A DNA stretch of 17,016 bases from Hyphomicrobiaceae bacterium (GTDB taxonomy: Bacteria > Pseudomonadota > Alphaproteobacteria > Rhizobiales > Hyphomicrobiaceae): NCBI GenBank assembly GCA_013214245.1, contig JABSQE010000176.1:1-17016 (forward strand), given 5' to 3'. Below the pieces are notes generated by a model. It saw only the letters and a program-made list of their open reading frames with translations, was not told the DNA's origin and did no database searches. Made by a program: the position numbers and the translations under genes. Shown in pieces: positions 7,654 to 15,945 of this stretch (the first letter of the stretch is position 1; each line of letters begins with the position of its first letter).

Positions 7654-8607
7654 ATGGCCGAATTAATCAAAATAAGTATGCTTGCCAAAAAATTTGGTGA
7701 GATTTTAGCGGTGAGTGAGATTTCACTTTCGGTAAAAAAAGGTGAAGTTTTGGGTTTTCTTGGCCCAAATGGTGCAGGTAAATCCACCACTATGAAAATG
7801 ATCACTGGCTTTCTTGAGCCTGACAGAGGATCCGTCACGATTTGCGGCGTGCCTATGGTAAGCCGACCTATGGAAGCAAAATCCAAAATCGGCTATTTAC
7901 CGGAAGGTGCACCCGCTTATAGCGACATGACGCCCTTATCTTTCTTGAGATTTATTTCTGACATACGTGGCTTCAAGGGAGGGCAGAGAGCTGCTAAGGT
8001 GAAGCAAGCTTCTCAGAAAGCAGGCCTTTGTGGTGTGTTGAATCAGAAAATAGAGACCTTGTCTAAAGGTTACAAGAGACGCGTCGGAATAGCTCAAGCT
8101 ATACTGCATGATCCCGACGTATTAATTTTAGACGAACCAACAGATGGTCTTGATCCCAATCAGAAACACCAAATAAGAGAGCTTATTACGGAAATGGCAT
8201 CTGACAAGGCCATTATTGTATCAACTCACATTTTAGAAGAAGTTGAAGCAGTTTGCACTCGTGCTGTTATAATTGATCGAGGGCGTATAGTTGCAGACGG
8301 TACAGCGGAAGATTTAGTACGCTATCTGCCTTATAATACCACAGTAACCTTGCGAGTTGTGCAAGATAAAGCAATAGCTTTTAAAAAATCACTGTATGAA
8401 TTTGACGGTATTATCGACCTCGAAGAAACTGAACAACCTAATGGTCTCGTACGTTTGCGAGCACTTCTAAAGCCAGGTAGCTCGACAGCAGGAGACATTG
8501 CTGCCCTAGTTCGTGACGAACCTTCAGTAGTGGATGAATTTTTAGTGGAGCGTGCTAAACTTGACAATGTTTTTCGTCAAATTACAACGTCCGACAATTC
8601 TAATTAA
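7654..8607 (+). CDS. ABC transporter ATP-binding protein (GldA/CcmA-like)
   Basis: This is the ATPase that should power the transporter made with the next gene. In the 317-residue protein the Walker A motif GPNGAGKS lies at 37-44, the signature LSKGYKRR at 136-143, Walker B VLILDE at 156-161 and the switch histidine at H192 (STHILEE). The Q-loop region reads IGYLPEGAP, the form typical of GldA-like ATPases, which lack the standard glutamine. About 110 C-terminal residues form an accessory domain. ATG at 7654 (MAELIKISML) gives the usual N-terminus but has only a weak upstream GAGAG. The frame stays open to an ATG at 7585, which lacks a ribosome site and adds 23 residues unlike the family. It is the first of four plus-strand genes; substrate unknown. 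Confidence 0.93.
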   Translation: MAELIKISMLAKKFGEILAVSEISLSVKKGEVLGFLGPNGAGKSTTMKMITGFLEPDRGSVTICGVPMVSRPMEAKSKIGYLPEGAPAYSDMTPLSFLRFISDIRGFKGGQRAAKVKQASQKAGLCGVLNQKIETLSKGYKRRVGIAQAILHDPDVLILDEPTDGLDPNQKHQIRELITEMASDKAIIVSTHILEEVEAVCTRAVIIDRGRIVADGTAEDLVRYLPYNTTVTLRVVQDKAIAFKKSLYEFDGIIDLEETEQPNGLVRLRALLKPGSSTAGDIAALVRDEPSVVDEFLVERAKLDNVFRQITTSDNSN

Positions 8608-8611
8608 CATA

Positions 8612-8619
8612 AAGGAGGT
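8612..8619 (+). promoter_or_regulatory. Strong ribosome binding site fixing the GTG start of the ABC permease
   Basis: AAGGAGGT is a near-perfect match to the 16S anti-Shine-Dalgarno sequence and ends 4 bases before the GTG at 8624. It decides the non-ATG start of the permease, which has no nearby ATG in frame. Confidence 0.85.
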
Positions 8620-8623
8620 TTGA

Positions 8624-9358
8624 GTGCGTAAAATCCAAATCATTTTCTGGCGTGAATTCAGCGCCTATTTTGAGACTACTCTTGCTTATACGTTCGTTGC
8701 AATTTTTGCGGCACTCACCAATGCTTTTACTTTTTACGTAGGTAATTTTTTCACTCGTGGGCAGGCTGATTTGCAAGTATTTTTCCAATACCACCCTTGG
8801 ATTTACCTTATACTGGTACCAGCCATAGCAATGCGACTTTGGGCAGAGGAACGCAAGTCTGGTAGCATAGAGATGTTAATGACTTTACCGATCACATCAT
8901 CCCATGCAATTCTAGGTAAGTTTTTGGCAGCGTGGGCTTTTATTACTGTGGCGCTTACTATTACCTTCCCTATCTGGTTAACAGTAAACTACCTTGGTGA
9001 TCCCGATAATGGTGTGATACTCGCCAGCTACTTTGGGAGTGTTTTAATGGCTGGTGCTTTCCTAGCTATTGGCTCTTTCGTATCAGCGCTTACTAAAAAC
9101 CAAGTGATTGCTTTTATTACCACGTCTGGAATATGTTTTCTGTTCATTATGAGTTCTCACCCTTTAGTTTTAGAATTTGTTCGTGTGTGGGCTCCTGATT
9201 TTATAGTTTCATCAATTGAATCAGTGAGCTTCCTTAGACACTTTCGGCAGATAACACAAGGGCTTATAACACTACCAACGCTGATTTTTTACGTCTCTCT
9301 GATTACATTTTTTTTATTCGCCAATAAACTCGTTATAGATCAGAAAAAGGCTGAATAG
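8624..9358 (+). CDS. ABC-2 type transporter permease (GldF-like)
   Basis: This is the membrane part of the ABC system. The 244-residue protein has about six membrane segments (roughly 21-40, 58-72, 99-122, 133-154, 160-178 and 217-235). After the second comes the motif RLWAEERKSGSIEMLMTLPI (71-90), which is characteristic of ABC-2 permeases of the GldF type. The start is GTG at 8624 behind a near-perfect ribosome site, 16 bases after the ATPase stop. Its own stop overlaps the ribosome site of the next gene. Members act with the upstream ATPase and the downstream GldG-like protein; the transported substrate is not known. Confidence 0.92.
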   Translation: MRKIQIIFWREFSAYFETTLAYTFVAIFAALTNAFTFYVGNFFTRGQADLQVFFQYHPWIYLILVPAIAMRLWAEERKSGSIEMLMTLPITSSHAILGKFLAAWAFITVALTITFPIWLTVNYLGDPDNGVILASYFGSVLMAGAFLAIGSFVSALTKNQVIAFITTSGICFLFIMSSHPLVLEFVRVWAPDFIVSSIESVSFLRHFRQITQGLITLPTLIFYVSLITFFLFANKLVIDQKKAE

Positions 9359-9369
9359 GAGAGAAAATA

Positions 9370-11484
9370 GTGGCTGATGAAACCAACAATCCCAAACAAA
9401 CAGAGAGGCGCGCCTCGCGTAAATCTGCTGCGAGTTATGACGATAAAATAGCTATTGCTAACACTTACAGAAACGTCTTTATGTTTAACTTATTTAAATC
9501 TAATTATATAACTAGATTCAAATGTATTCTAAATAGTTGGAACTTAGTTCCTGCTGTCACAAATAAGCGAACGTCTTCATGGCTTGTGGTTATATTAGCA
9601 GGTATAATTGTACTTTGCGCAAATCTTATTATTAGTAAAGTATTACGTACCTCCAGTATTGACTTAACTGAGGATCAATTATACACAGTTTCAACTAATA
9701 CAAAAAAAGTACTTAGTGATATCAAGGAAACAATTGATATTCGCGTATATTTCACAGAAAGACTTGGCGAGACAGCACCCACATACAGAGTTTACTTAAA
9801 CAGAATTCGTGCTTTATTAGACCAGTATTCCAATATTTCTGGAGGAATGCTTCGCTTAGCATTTATTGAACCTGAACCATTTTCGGATGCAGAAGATCGC
9901 GCTTTAGCTGCAGGTCTTAGGCAAATACGACTTAATGAAGCTGGTGATCAAGCGTTTTTCGGCTTGGTTGCTACAAATAGCACTGATCAGCAAGAAATAG
10001 TACCGTTCTTTACACCTCAGCGCGAACGCTATCTCGAGTATGAGATAACTAAATTAATACACAAACTATCTGCGCCTAAAAAACAACTTATAGGTCTTGT
10101 TAGTAGCCTTCCAGTTATGGGATCCATAAACTCACCAGGTATTCCGGATCAACGTACACAGCCGAAATCAAAATGGGTTATAATAGAGCAGATCGAAGAG
10201 TTTTTCGATGTAAAAAGTGTCGACACAATAACTAACGAAATTGATCCTGAAGTTGACCTTCTTATGATTCTACAACCCACTAATATATCGGAAGAAACAG
10301 CTTACGCCATTGATCAGTTCGCTTTGAAAGGAAAGCCTGTAATAGTTTTTGTAGACCCTCTACCAGATATCGCACTATTGCTGCAATCTGCTTCAACGGA
10401 TAGTTTGTCGAATTCAAAAATTCTCAGAATTCTGAAATCTTGGGGAGTTAAAATTAACACGGAAAATGTTGCAGGTGACATTCAGCTTGCGCGCCGTGTA
10501 CAAACTAGTGGCCCACAGTCGATAATTACAGAATATGTGACCTGGCTTTCGGTACAGGGAGCGCTAATTTCGGAGAAAGATGTCATTTCAGATGGTATTA
10601 AAATCATCAATTTTTCTTCAGCTGGTTTTTTTGAAGAAGTAGATGGTGCAACAACTAATTTCCAGCCCCTGATGAAAACTACTCAAACTGCGATGAAAAT
10701 CCCATTATCTAACATGATTGGTCAACCTGATCCTGTCCGCCTTTTACGTGATTACCGACCTGGTGGGAAACAACTCATTCTCGCAGGACGTGTTACGGGT
10801 AAAATTAAAACGGCATTTCCTGACGGTAGACCAACACTGCACTCAGAATCTGCCTCCCCCCCTAAAGCGGGTAATAAAGAAATACTGAATCAGAAAAGTA
10901 AAGGCATATCCAATCATCTAAAATCCGGAAATCTAAATGCTATAATCATTGGAGACACAGATTTTCTTTATGAAGATTTTTGGCTACAAGTCGGGCAGTT
11001 TCTTGGTCAACGTGTGCAACAACCAATAGCCCATAATGCCTCTTTTGTTCTCAACGCACTCGAAAACTTATCTGGTGGTACAGCTTTATCAGGTTTGAGT
11101 AGCCGCGGTGTTAGTGAAAGACGATTCACGACAGTCGATAATATCCGCCGTGTCGCGGAGCAACGTTATCGTGAAAGTGAGAACCAACTTCAGTCTAGAC
11201 TTGATCAATTGAGATTAAAACTCAGCAAAGTGGAACAGCGTACAAAAAATGGTGAGTTTATATTTAACTCTGATGATACAAAAAGTATTGAAACATTCCG
11301 TAATGAGATGTTGGTCACACGTAAAGAACTACGTGATCTACAGCACAAAATGCGTTCTGATATTGAAAGCTTAGAAGGTTGGCTTAAACTAATCAACATT
11401 GCAATAGTGCCATTACTCTTTAGTTTTGGAGGGCTAGCCTTCGCTACGATACATCGCCGTAAATTTAGCCGCTACCAACAATAG
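9370..11484 (+). CDS. GldG-like ABC transporter auxiliary protein
   Basis: In Flavobacterium, GldG forms an ABC complex with GldA and GldF; in proteobacteria the role of such proteins is unknown. The 704-residue protein has a membrane helix at about 68-92 and then DLTEDQLYTVS, typical just after the first helix of the family. A large, probably periplasmic domain follows (ABC_transp_aux-like, roughly 115-420), with FVDPLPD, then AFPDG, IIGDTDFLYEDFW and NALENLSG. The C-terminus has a coiled-coil-like stretch (about 600-672) and a last membrane helix (about 676-695) with a short basic tail. GTG at 9370 is preceded by AGGAGAG overlapping the permease stop. Oddly, about 65 polar residues precede the first helix, where relatives usually begin close to the helix. 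A later ATG at 9481 has no ribosome site. Confidence 0.88.
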   Translation: MADETNNPKQTERRASRKSAASYDDKIAIANTYRNVFMFNLFKSNYITRFKCILNSWNLVPAVTNKRTSSWLVVILAGIIVLCANLIISKVLRTSSIDLTEDQLYTVSTNTKKVLSDIKETIDIRVYFTERLGETAPTYRVYLNRIRALLDQYSNISGGMLRLAFIEPEPFSDAEDRALAAGLRQIRLNEAGDQAFFGLVATNSTDQQEIVPFFTPQRERYLEYEITKLIHKLSAPKKQLIGLVSSLPVMGSINSPGIPDQRTQPKSKWVIIEQIEEFFDVKSVDTITNEIDPEVDLLMILQPTNISEETAYAIDQFALKGKPVIVFVDPLPDIALLLQSASTDSLSNSKILRILKSWGVKINTENVAGDIQLARRVQTSGPQSIITEYVTWLSVQGALISEKDVISDGIKIINFSSAGFFEEVDGATTNFQPLMKTTQTAMKIPLSNMIGQPDPVRLLRDYRPGGKQLILAGRVTGKIKTAFPDGRPTLHSESASPPKAGNKEILNQKSKGISNHLKSGNLNAIIIGDTDFLYEDFWLQVGQFLGQRVQQPIAHNASFVLNALENLSGGTALSGLSSRGVSERRFTTVDNIRRVAEQRYRESENQLQSRLDQLRLKLSKVEQRTKNGEFIFNSDDTKSIETFRNEMLVTRKELRDLQHKMRSDIESLEGWLKLINIAIVPLLFSFGGLAFATIHRRKFSRYQQ

Positions 11485-11496
11485 AATGGACGACTA

Positions 11497-12609
11497 ATGG
11501 AATTAAAAAAAATAAAAATTATTGTAATTTTCACCTTAATCTCTCTCATAACAGCTGGCATTGTGCATAGTATTTATACTAAACAGACATTGGAAATTAC
11601 TGAAGGCGAAAAATTGCTGCCTAAATTTAAAAACTACGCTAATAACGTTACAGACTTACAATTACAAGGTGGAGGAATTATCTTTACAATCAAGAAGGCC
11701 AAGTACGGAGAATGGAAACTCATTGAAAGAGGATCTTATCCGGTTTCAAGAAAAAGGGTGGAAAAGCTATTTAGTCAGATAGCTAAGGCTGAGCTAATAG
11801 AAGCTAAAACAAATAATCCCAAACTTCACAGTTTTCTTCAGCTAGAAGATCCAGAAAAAAAGAATACAACTGCTAAGCGTATAAAATTAATGGACCAGAG
11901 TGGCCTCACTTTGAGTGAATTAGTGATCGGAAAACTGCGTTTTAATGCTTTCGGTAGAAACAAGTCAGGTACTTATGTGCGTCTTGCTGGAGATACTCAA
12001 ACCTGGCTTGCTTATCCTGCCATTCAATTTGAATTACTTGTTTCTGACTGGGTTGATCCTTACTTCTTCAAGATTACTGCAGATGAAATAACTTCTATTA
12101 CCCTGATCCCACCTGACGGCCAGATAATTAAAATAGTTTCAGAAGTAGCAAATAATTCTCTTCCGAGTGATGAAACTGATAAGGATAATAAAGAGTATAC
12201 AGGAAATGAACTTAAAAAACCAAAATTTAGATTTATAAACATTCCAGAAGGAAAAAAACTTAAAGAACGAATAAATGCATTTGAGATTGTTAGAGTATTG
12301 GAAACACTTGAATTAAAAGATGTCCGCAAATCTAAGATTATTAAAGATAAAGAAAATTCATCTGTTTTTACTGCTTCTATTGAAACTAATAATTCTTTGT
12401 TACTTAAATTAAATCTTTTAAAAAGTGAGAATTCTGATTACTGGCTTTCTGCTGAGATAATTAAAAATGGTAATGATTTAGAATATGCAAATAAATTGAG
12501 AAAAGAACTAGAAGGATGGCATTTTAAAATTGCCAATTGGAGCGCAGACCAGTTTTTTATACATAAGAAAGACATTTTCGAAGATGTTAGTTCAAACATC
12601 AGTAAGTAA
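11497..12609 (+). CDS. DUF4340 domain-containing protein of the GldA/F/G-like cluster
   Basis: This is the fourth gene of the cluster and starts 12 bases after the previous stop. The 370-residue protein begins with a membrane anchor (about 6-24, IIVIFTLISLITAGIVHSIY) and then a soluble, probably periplasmic part. Fragments such as WKLIERGSYPVSRKRVEKLFSQIAKAELIEAKT, LSELVIGK and TWLAYPAI match the pattern of DUF4340 proteins, which commonly follow GldG-like genes in proteobacteria. The second half is rich in Lys, Asn, Glu and Ile and contains a hydrophilic insert (around 215-245), in line with AT-biased drift. Function is unknown. ATG at 11497 has only a weak GGA upstream and is probably translated by coupling. 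Confidence 0.82.
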   Translation: MELKKIKIIVIFTLISLITAGIVHSIYTKQTLEITEGEKLLPKFKNYANNVTDLQLQGGGIIFTIKKAKYGEWKLIERGSYPVSRKRVEKLFSQIAKAELIEAKTNNPKLHSFLQLEDPEKKNTTAKRIKLMDQSGLTLSELVIGKLRFNAFGRNKSGTYVRLAGDTQTWLAYPAIQFELLVSDWVDPYFFKITADEITSITLIPPDGQIIKIVSEVANNSLPSDETDKDNKEYTGNELKKPKFRFINIPEGKKLKERINAFEIVRVLETLELKDVRKSKIIKDKENSSVFTASIETNNSLLLKLNLLKSENSDYWLSAEIIKNGNDLEYANKLRKELEGWHFKIANWSADQFFIHKKDIFEDVSSNISK

Positions 12610-12665
12610 ACTTTTAAAGTATGTAAATAGCAGAAGTCTTGTAATTTAAATCTTAATAGACAATA

Positions 12666-12714
12666 GAGAACTAGTAGAAAGTACCTGTGAAAATAAAACT
12701 CAAAACTAGTTCTC
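12666..12714. repeat. Spaced 10-bp inverted repeat after the DUF4340 gene
   Basis: GAGAACTAGT at 12666-12675 is repeated in exact reverse complement at 12705-12714 with a 29-base spacer. It begins 57 bases after the DUF4340 stop. It could be a long-loop 3' hairpin of the ABC transcript, or chance in AT-rich DNA. Confidence 0.35.
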
Positions 12715-12907
12715 ATAAACTATAAGAAACTAATATACTTTATAGATTTCGCATCTATATCTGAATATTCTCTTGATAATTTATCACTGAAAGATTGGCT
12801 ATAACTAAAATTTTAGTAAATTAATTGTAATAAAGTAGCAATAAATTAAGATTAGAAAATGAACAAATATTGAAAACTCCTACAACTTAAGCGAAAAATT
12901 TTTAAGA

Positions 12908-12928
12908 TAACGGGTTTTTAACCCGTTA
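12908..12928 (-). terminator. Hairpin terminator after atpC
   Basis: TAACGGGTT, a 3-base loop and AACCCGTTA form a perfect 9-bp stem, 21 bases past the atpC stop. On the minus strand the stem is followed by TCTTAAAAATTTTTC, a T-rich tail. This fits an intrinsic terminator for the atp operon; it may also stop readthrough from the convergent ABC cluster. Confidence 0.65.
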
Positions 12929-12949
12929 AATTATTACTGAGTAGTAAGA

Positions 12950-13339
12950 TCAAAGATTAACCGAACGCAGTGCATCTAAAGACGACTGAGCGGAGAAGTA
13001 AGCCTCTTCATCGCTCGCTTTTGCTAAGGCATGTTCCGCTAGCGAAAGCTCTTTAGTAAAAATTTCTTTGCTCACATTTTGAATATTTAAAGCATATTCT
13101 GCTAATACAGTTGTATCATTTGGCCTTACATCTGCAAGACCACCACGGATGTAGAATCTACCCGAAATGCTTCCACCCAAAAGCATACTAACTATACCAG
13201 GTTTTAACATAACAACACATGGCAGATGGCCATAAAGCACACCCAGTTCACCTGCTATGCCCGGAAGAATAACGTGCTCACTGCATTCCGATACCAAAAC
13301 CCGCTCTGGGCTAACTAGTTCAAAGGTAAATTTATTCAT
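12950..13339 (-). CDS. atpC: F1 ATP synthase epsilon subunit
   Basis: The epsilon subunit is part of the rotating central stalk and regulates ATP hydrolysis. The 129-residue protein begins MNKFTFELVSPERVLVSE and has the family's LPGIAGELGVLYGHLP stretch (about 25-40), then the beta-sandwich end with RGGLADV and a C-terminal helical part. The start at 13339 matches the family's usual N-terminus; the frame is open 12 codons further up but those residues are not family-like. It is the last gene of the atp cluster, 170 bases after atpD, which is a rather long gap, and is followed by a terminator hairpin. Confidence 0.95.
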   Translation of the reverse strand: MNKFTFELVSPERVLVSECSEHVILPGIAGELGVLYGHLPCVVMLKPGIVSMLLGGSISGRFYIRGGLADVRPNDTTVLAEYALNIQNVSKEIFTKELSLAEHALAKASDEEAYFSAQSSLDALRSVNL

Positions 13340-13509
13340 CTTCTTAACCTGCACACCTAGGGTTCTGACACGCAAAAGACATTAATAAAAGAATCTTGGG
13401 TCATATAGATACGCTTCAAGGCTAAGCTGGGTGAAACGGAATGCAAGTCTGCACAAGAAGTGTACGTCTCACGCCAACACACCTAATACTAACTACAACT
13501 TGAAAGTGT

Positions 13510-14967
13510 CTAGGCTGCCTCAGATAGCTTGTCAGCCTTTGCAACGGCTTCCTCTATGGTACCAACCATATAGAAAGCTTGCTCAGGCAAATGATCATAT
13601 TCGCCATTTACTAAGCCATTAAAACCCTTAATAGTATCCTCTAAGCTAACCTGTGCACCAGGTGAACCAGTAAACACCTCTGCAACATCGAAAGGTTGAG
13701 AAAGAAAGCGTTCTATCTTTCGTGCACGAGCGACTGAAAGCTTATCATCCTCAGATAGCTCATCCATGCCTAAGATAGCTATAATATCTTGCAAGGCTTT
13801 GTAGCGCTGTAAAGTGGATTGAACTGAACGAGCTACGTCATAATGTTCTTGACCGATTATGCGAGGGTCTAACATCCGAGATGACGAATCCAGAGGATCA
13901 ACGGCTGGATAAATACCCTTCTCAGCAATAGAGCGATTCAAAACAGTTGTTGCATCGAGGTGAGCAAAAGTAGACGCGGGGGCAGGATCGGTTAGGTCAT
14001 CAGCTGGAACATACACAGCCTGAACAGATGTAATAGAACCCTTAGTAGTAGAAGTAATTCGCTCCTGCATAGCTCCCATGTCAGTTCCTAATGTCGGTTG
14101 ATAACCTACCGCAGATGGAATACGCCCTAGCAATGCTGAAACCTCAGATCCAGCCTGAGTAAAGCGAAAAATATTATCAACAAAGAATAGAACATCCTGA
14201 CCCTGATCGCGAAAATACTCCGCTACTGTAAGGCCGGAAAGAGCAACTCGTGCGCGCGCACCGGGTGGCTCATTCATTTGACCATAAACTAAAGCACACT
14301 TCGAGCCTGATGCTGAGCCGTTATTTTGTTTAAGGTCTTTATTTACACCAGATTCAATCATCTCGTGATATAGGTCGTTACCCTCTCGAGTGCGCTCTCC
14401 TACCCCAGCAAATACGGAATAACCCCCGTGCGTCTTAGCAATGTTATTAATTAACTCCATAATTAGCACAGTTTTTCCAACACCTGCTCCACCGAAAAGT
14501 CCAATTTTTCCACCTTTTGCGTAAGGACTGAGAAGATCCACGACTTTTATACCTGTCACCAGTATCTCAGAATCGGTGGACTGTTCAGTCAACTCGGGCG
14601 CTATGGCGTGAATGGGGCGGATTTCTCGAGCATTAATAGGACCAGCTTCATCAACCGGCTGGCCGATAACATTCATAATCCTACCAAGTGTTTCTTCGCC
14701 TACTGGAACGGAAATAGCACTGCCACTATCACGAACCTGCTGACCTCGAACCAAACCCTCAGTTGAATCCATAGCAATTGTTCGTACTATTTTCTCTCCT
14801 AGATGCTGAGAAACCTCTAAAACAAGTAATCCTTCGGGATTTCCTTTGGACTTAGCTGACTCATTTGTTGTCTCTAATGCATTGAGAATGGCTGGTAATT
14901 CACCATCAAATTGCACGTCTACAACGGCGCCCATAACTTGGCAAATTCGTCCTATAATTTCAGCCAT
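13510..14967 (-). CDS. atpD: F1 ATP synthase beta subunit (catalytic)
   Basis: The beta subunit carries the catalytic nucleotide sites that make ATP from ADP and phosphate, using rotation driven by the proton gradient. The 485-residue protein has Walker A GGAGVGKT (159-166), the catalytic glutamate E191 in GVGERTREGNDLY, the motif FVDNIFRFTQAGSEVSALLGR (262-282) and the C-terminal DELSEDD lever (402-408). A small NNGSASGS insertion at about 215-222 before CALVYGQMNEPPGAR is a feature I associate with alphaproteobacteria. All key residues are intact. It begins 32 bases after atpG with a GAGG some 13 bases before the ATG. Confidence 0.98.
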   Translation of the reverse strand: MAEIIGRICQVMGAVVDVQFDGELPAILNALETTNESAKSKGNPEGLLVLEVSQHLGEKIVRTIAMDSTEGLVRGQQVRDSGSAISVPVGEETLGRIMNVIGQPVDEAGPINAREIRPIHAIAPELTEQSTDSEILVTGIKVVDLLSPYAKGGKIGLFGGAGVGKTVLIMELINNIAKTHGGYSVFAGVGERTREGNDLYHEMIESGVNKDLKQNNGSASGSKCALVYGQMNEPPGARARVALSGLTVAEYFRDQGQDVLFFVDNIFRFTQAGSEVSALLGRIPSAVGYQPTLGTDMGAMQERITSTTKGSITSVQAVYVPADDLTDPAPASTFAHLDATTVLNRSIAEKGIYPAVDPLDSSSRMLDPRIIGQEHYDVARSVQSTLQRYKALQDIIAILGMDELSEDDKLSVARARKIERFLSQPFDVAEVFTGSPGAQVSLEDTIKGFNGLVNGEYDHLPEQAFYMVGTIEEAVAKADKLSEAA

Positions 14968-14999
14968 GATTTAGTCTTGTCCTCGTGCACGTGTTAAAT

Positions 15000-15890
15000 C
15001 TAAAGCGCTTCAGCACCTGAAATAATTTCTATTAGTTCTTTCGTAATCTGCGCCTGTCGCTGGCGATTGTAGTTAATAGTCAACTTATCAATCATGTCAC
15101 CCGCGTTGCGTGTTGCATTATCCATTGCTGTCATACGTGCACCCTGCTCCGAGGCAGAATTCTCGAGTAAACCACGCAATAGCTGTGTGGCAATGTTGCG
15201 ATTAAGCAGAAAATCGAGAATTTCCCCTTCGCTCGGCTCAAAGTCACACAGCAACTCCGGACTTTTTTTATCTTCCTCTGGAGAACTTGTCTCTGATATT
15301 CTAGCTGGGATTAGCTGAAGAGAAGTGGGTTTCTGAGAGATGACGGAAATGAACTCCGAAAAATAGATCGTGCAAACATCAAATTCGTTACCTTCAAACT
15401 TCTTCAAAAGATTATTCGCAATATCTTCAGCATCCGAGAAAGCAAGCTGTTTCATTTCCTTGAGATCAATTCGATCCATCATAATATCAGAAAACTGACG
15501 CTTTAGAATATCATAGCCTTTGCGGCCTACGCATAGTAATTTTACTGTCTTACCAGCTTCTTGAAGACGTAAAACGTCCTGGCGAGCAAGTCTAGCAATA
15601 CTAGAATTAAACCCGCCACACAAACCGCGTTCTGCTGTCATAACAACCAGCAGATGAACACGGTCTCTACCACTCCCAGACAACAGCAATGGCACACTTT
15701 CTTGAGATGTGATACCATTACGCAGGTTGAGCAACACCTTTTCCATGCGCGATGCATAAGGACGAGATGAAGTGACAGACTCCTGCGCTCGGCGAAGCTT
15801 AGCTGCAGCAACCATCTGCATGGCCTTAGTTATTTTTCGCGTTGCCTTAACTGACGCAATTCGGTTTCTTAAATCCTTAAGGCTTGGCAT
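15000..15890 (-). CDS. atpG: F1 ATP synthase gamma subunit
   Basis: Gamma forms the rotating coiled-coil shaft linking the membrane rotor to the catalytic alpha-beta ring. The 296-residue protein has the conserved N-terminus MPSLKDLRNRIASVKATRKI with KAMQMVAAAKLRRAQ. The Rossmann-like middle contains TAERGLCGGFNSS (about 84-96), and the C-terminal helix contains MTAMDNATRNAGDMIDKLTINYNRQRQAQITKEL (two segments of the standard signature). The length is normal for the family. It lies between atpA (55-base gap) and atpD (32-base gap), in standard order. Confidence 0.98.
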   Translation of the reverse strand: MPSLKDLRNRIASVKATRKITKAMQMVAAAKLRRAQESVTSSRPYASRMEKVLLNLRNGITSQESVPLLLSGSGRDRVHLLVVMTAERGLCGGFNSSIARLARQDVLRLQEAGKTVKLLCVGRKGYDILKRQFSDIMMDRIDLKEMKQLAFSDAEDIANNLLKKFEGNEFDVCTIYFSEFISVISQKPTSLQLIPARISETSSPEEDKKSPELLCDFEPSEGEILDFLLNRNIATQLLRGLLENSASEQGARMTAMDNATRNAGDMIDKLTINYNRQRQAQITKELIEIISGAEAL

Positions 15891-15945
15891 CTAGTGCTCC
15901 CAGACTTTTTAAGATGAATATCGTAAAATTGGGCTAAGTCTAGGC

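Larger units (their letters stand above)
12610..12949. other. AT-rich spacer between convergent DUF4340 gene and atpC
   Basis: These 340 bases contain no gene I can support. They hold a spaced inverted repeat (12666-12714), a 7-bp AT-rich hairpin TATAGAT/ATCTATA at 12741-12759, and the atp terminator hairpin at 12908-12928. Both flanking genes point into the region, so it serves as a shared 3' region. Confidence 0.6.

Noticed and set aside
7731..7750. Possible frameshift-prone A-run (seven As) in the ABC ATPase
   Set aside because: The frame continues correctly through Walker A just after it, so there is no sign that slippage is used.
7885..7917. Missing Q-loop glutamine in the ABC ATPase
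   Set aside because: The YLPE form is normal for GldA-like ATPases, so it is not a defect.
12060..12716. Two minus-strand open frames over the end of the DUF4340 gene
   Set aside because: They are antisense to an operon gene, low in complexity and have no ribosome sites; AT-rich composition explains them.
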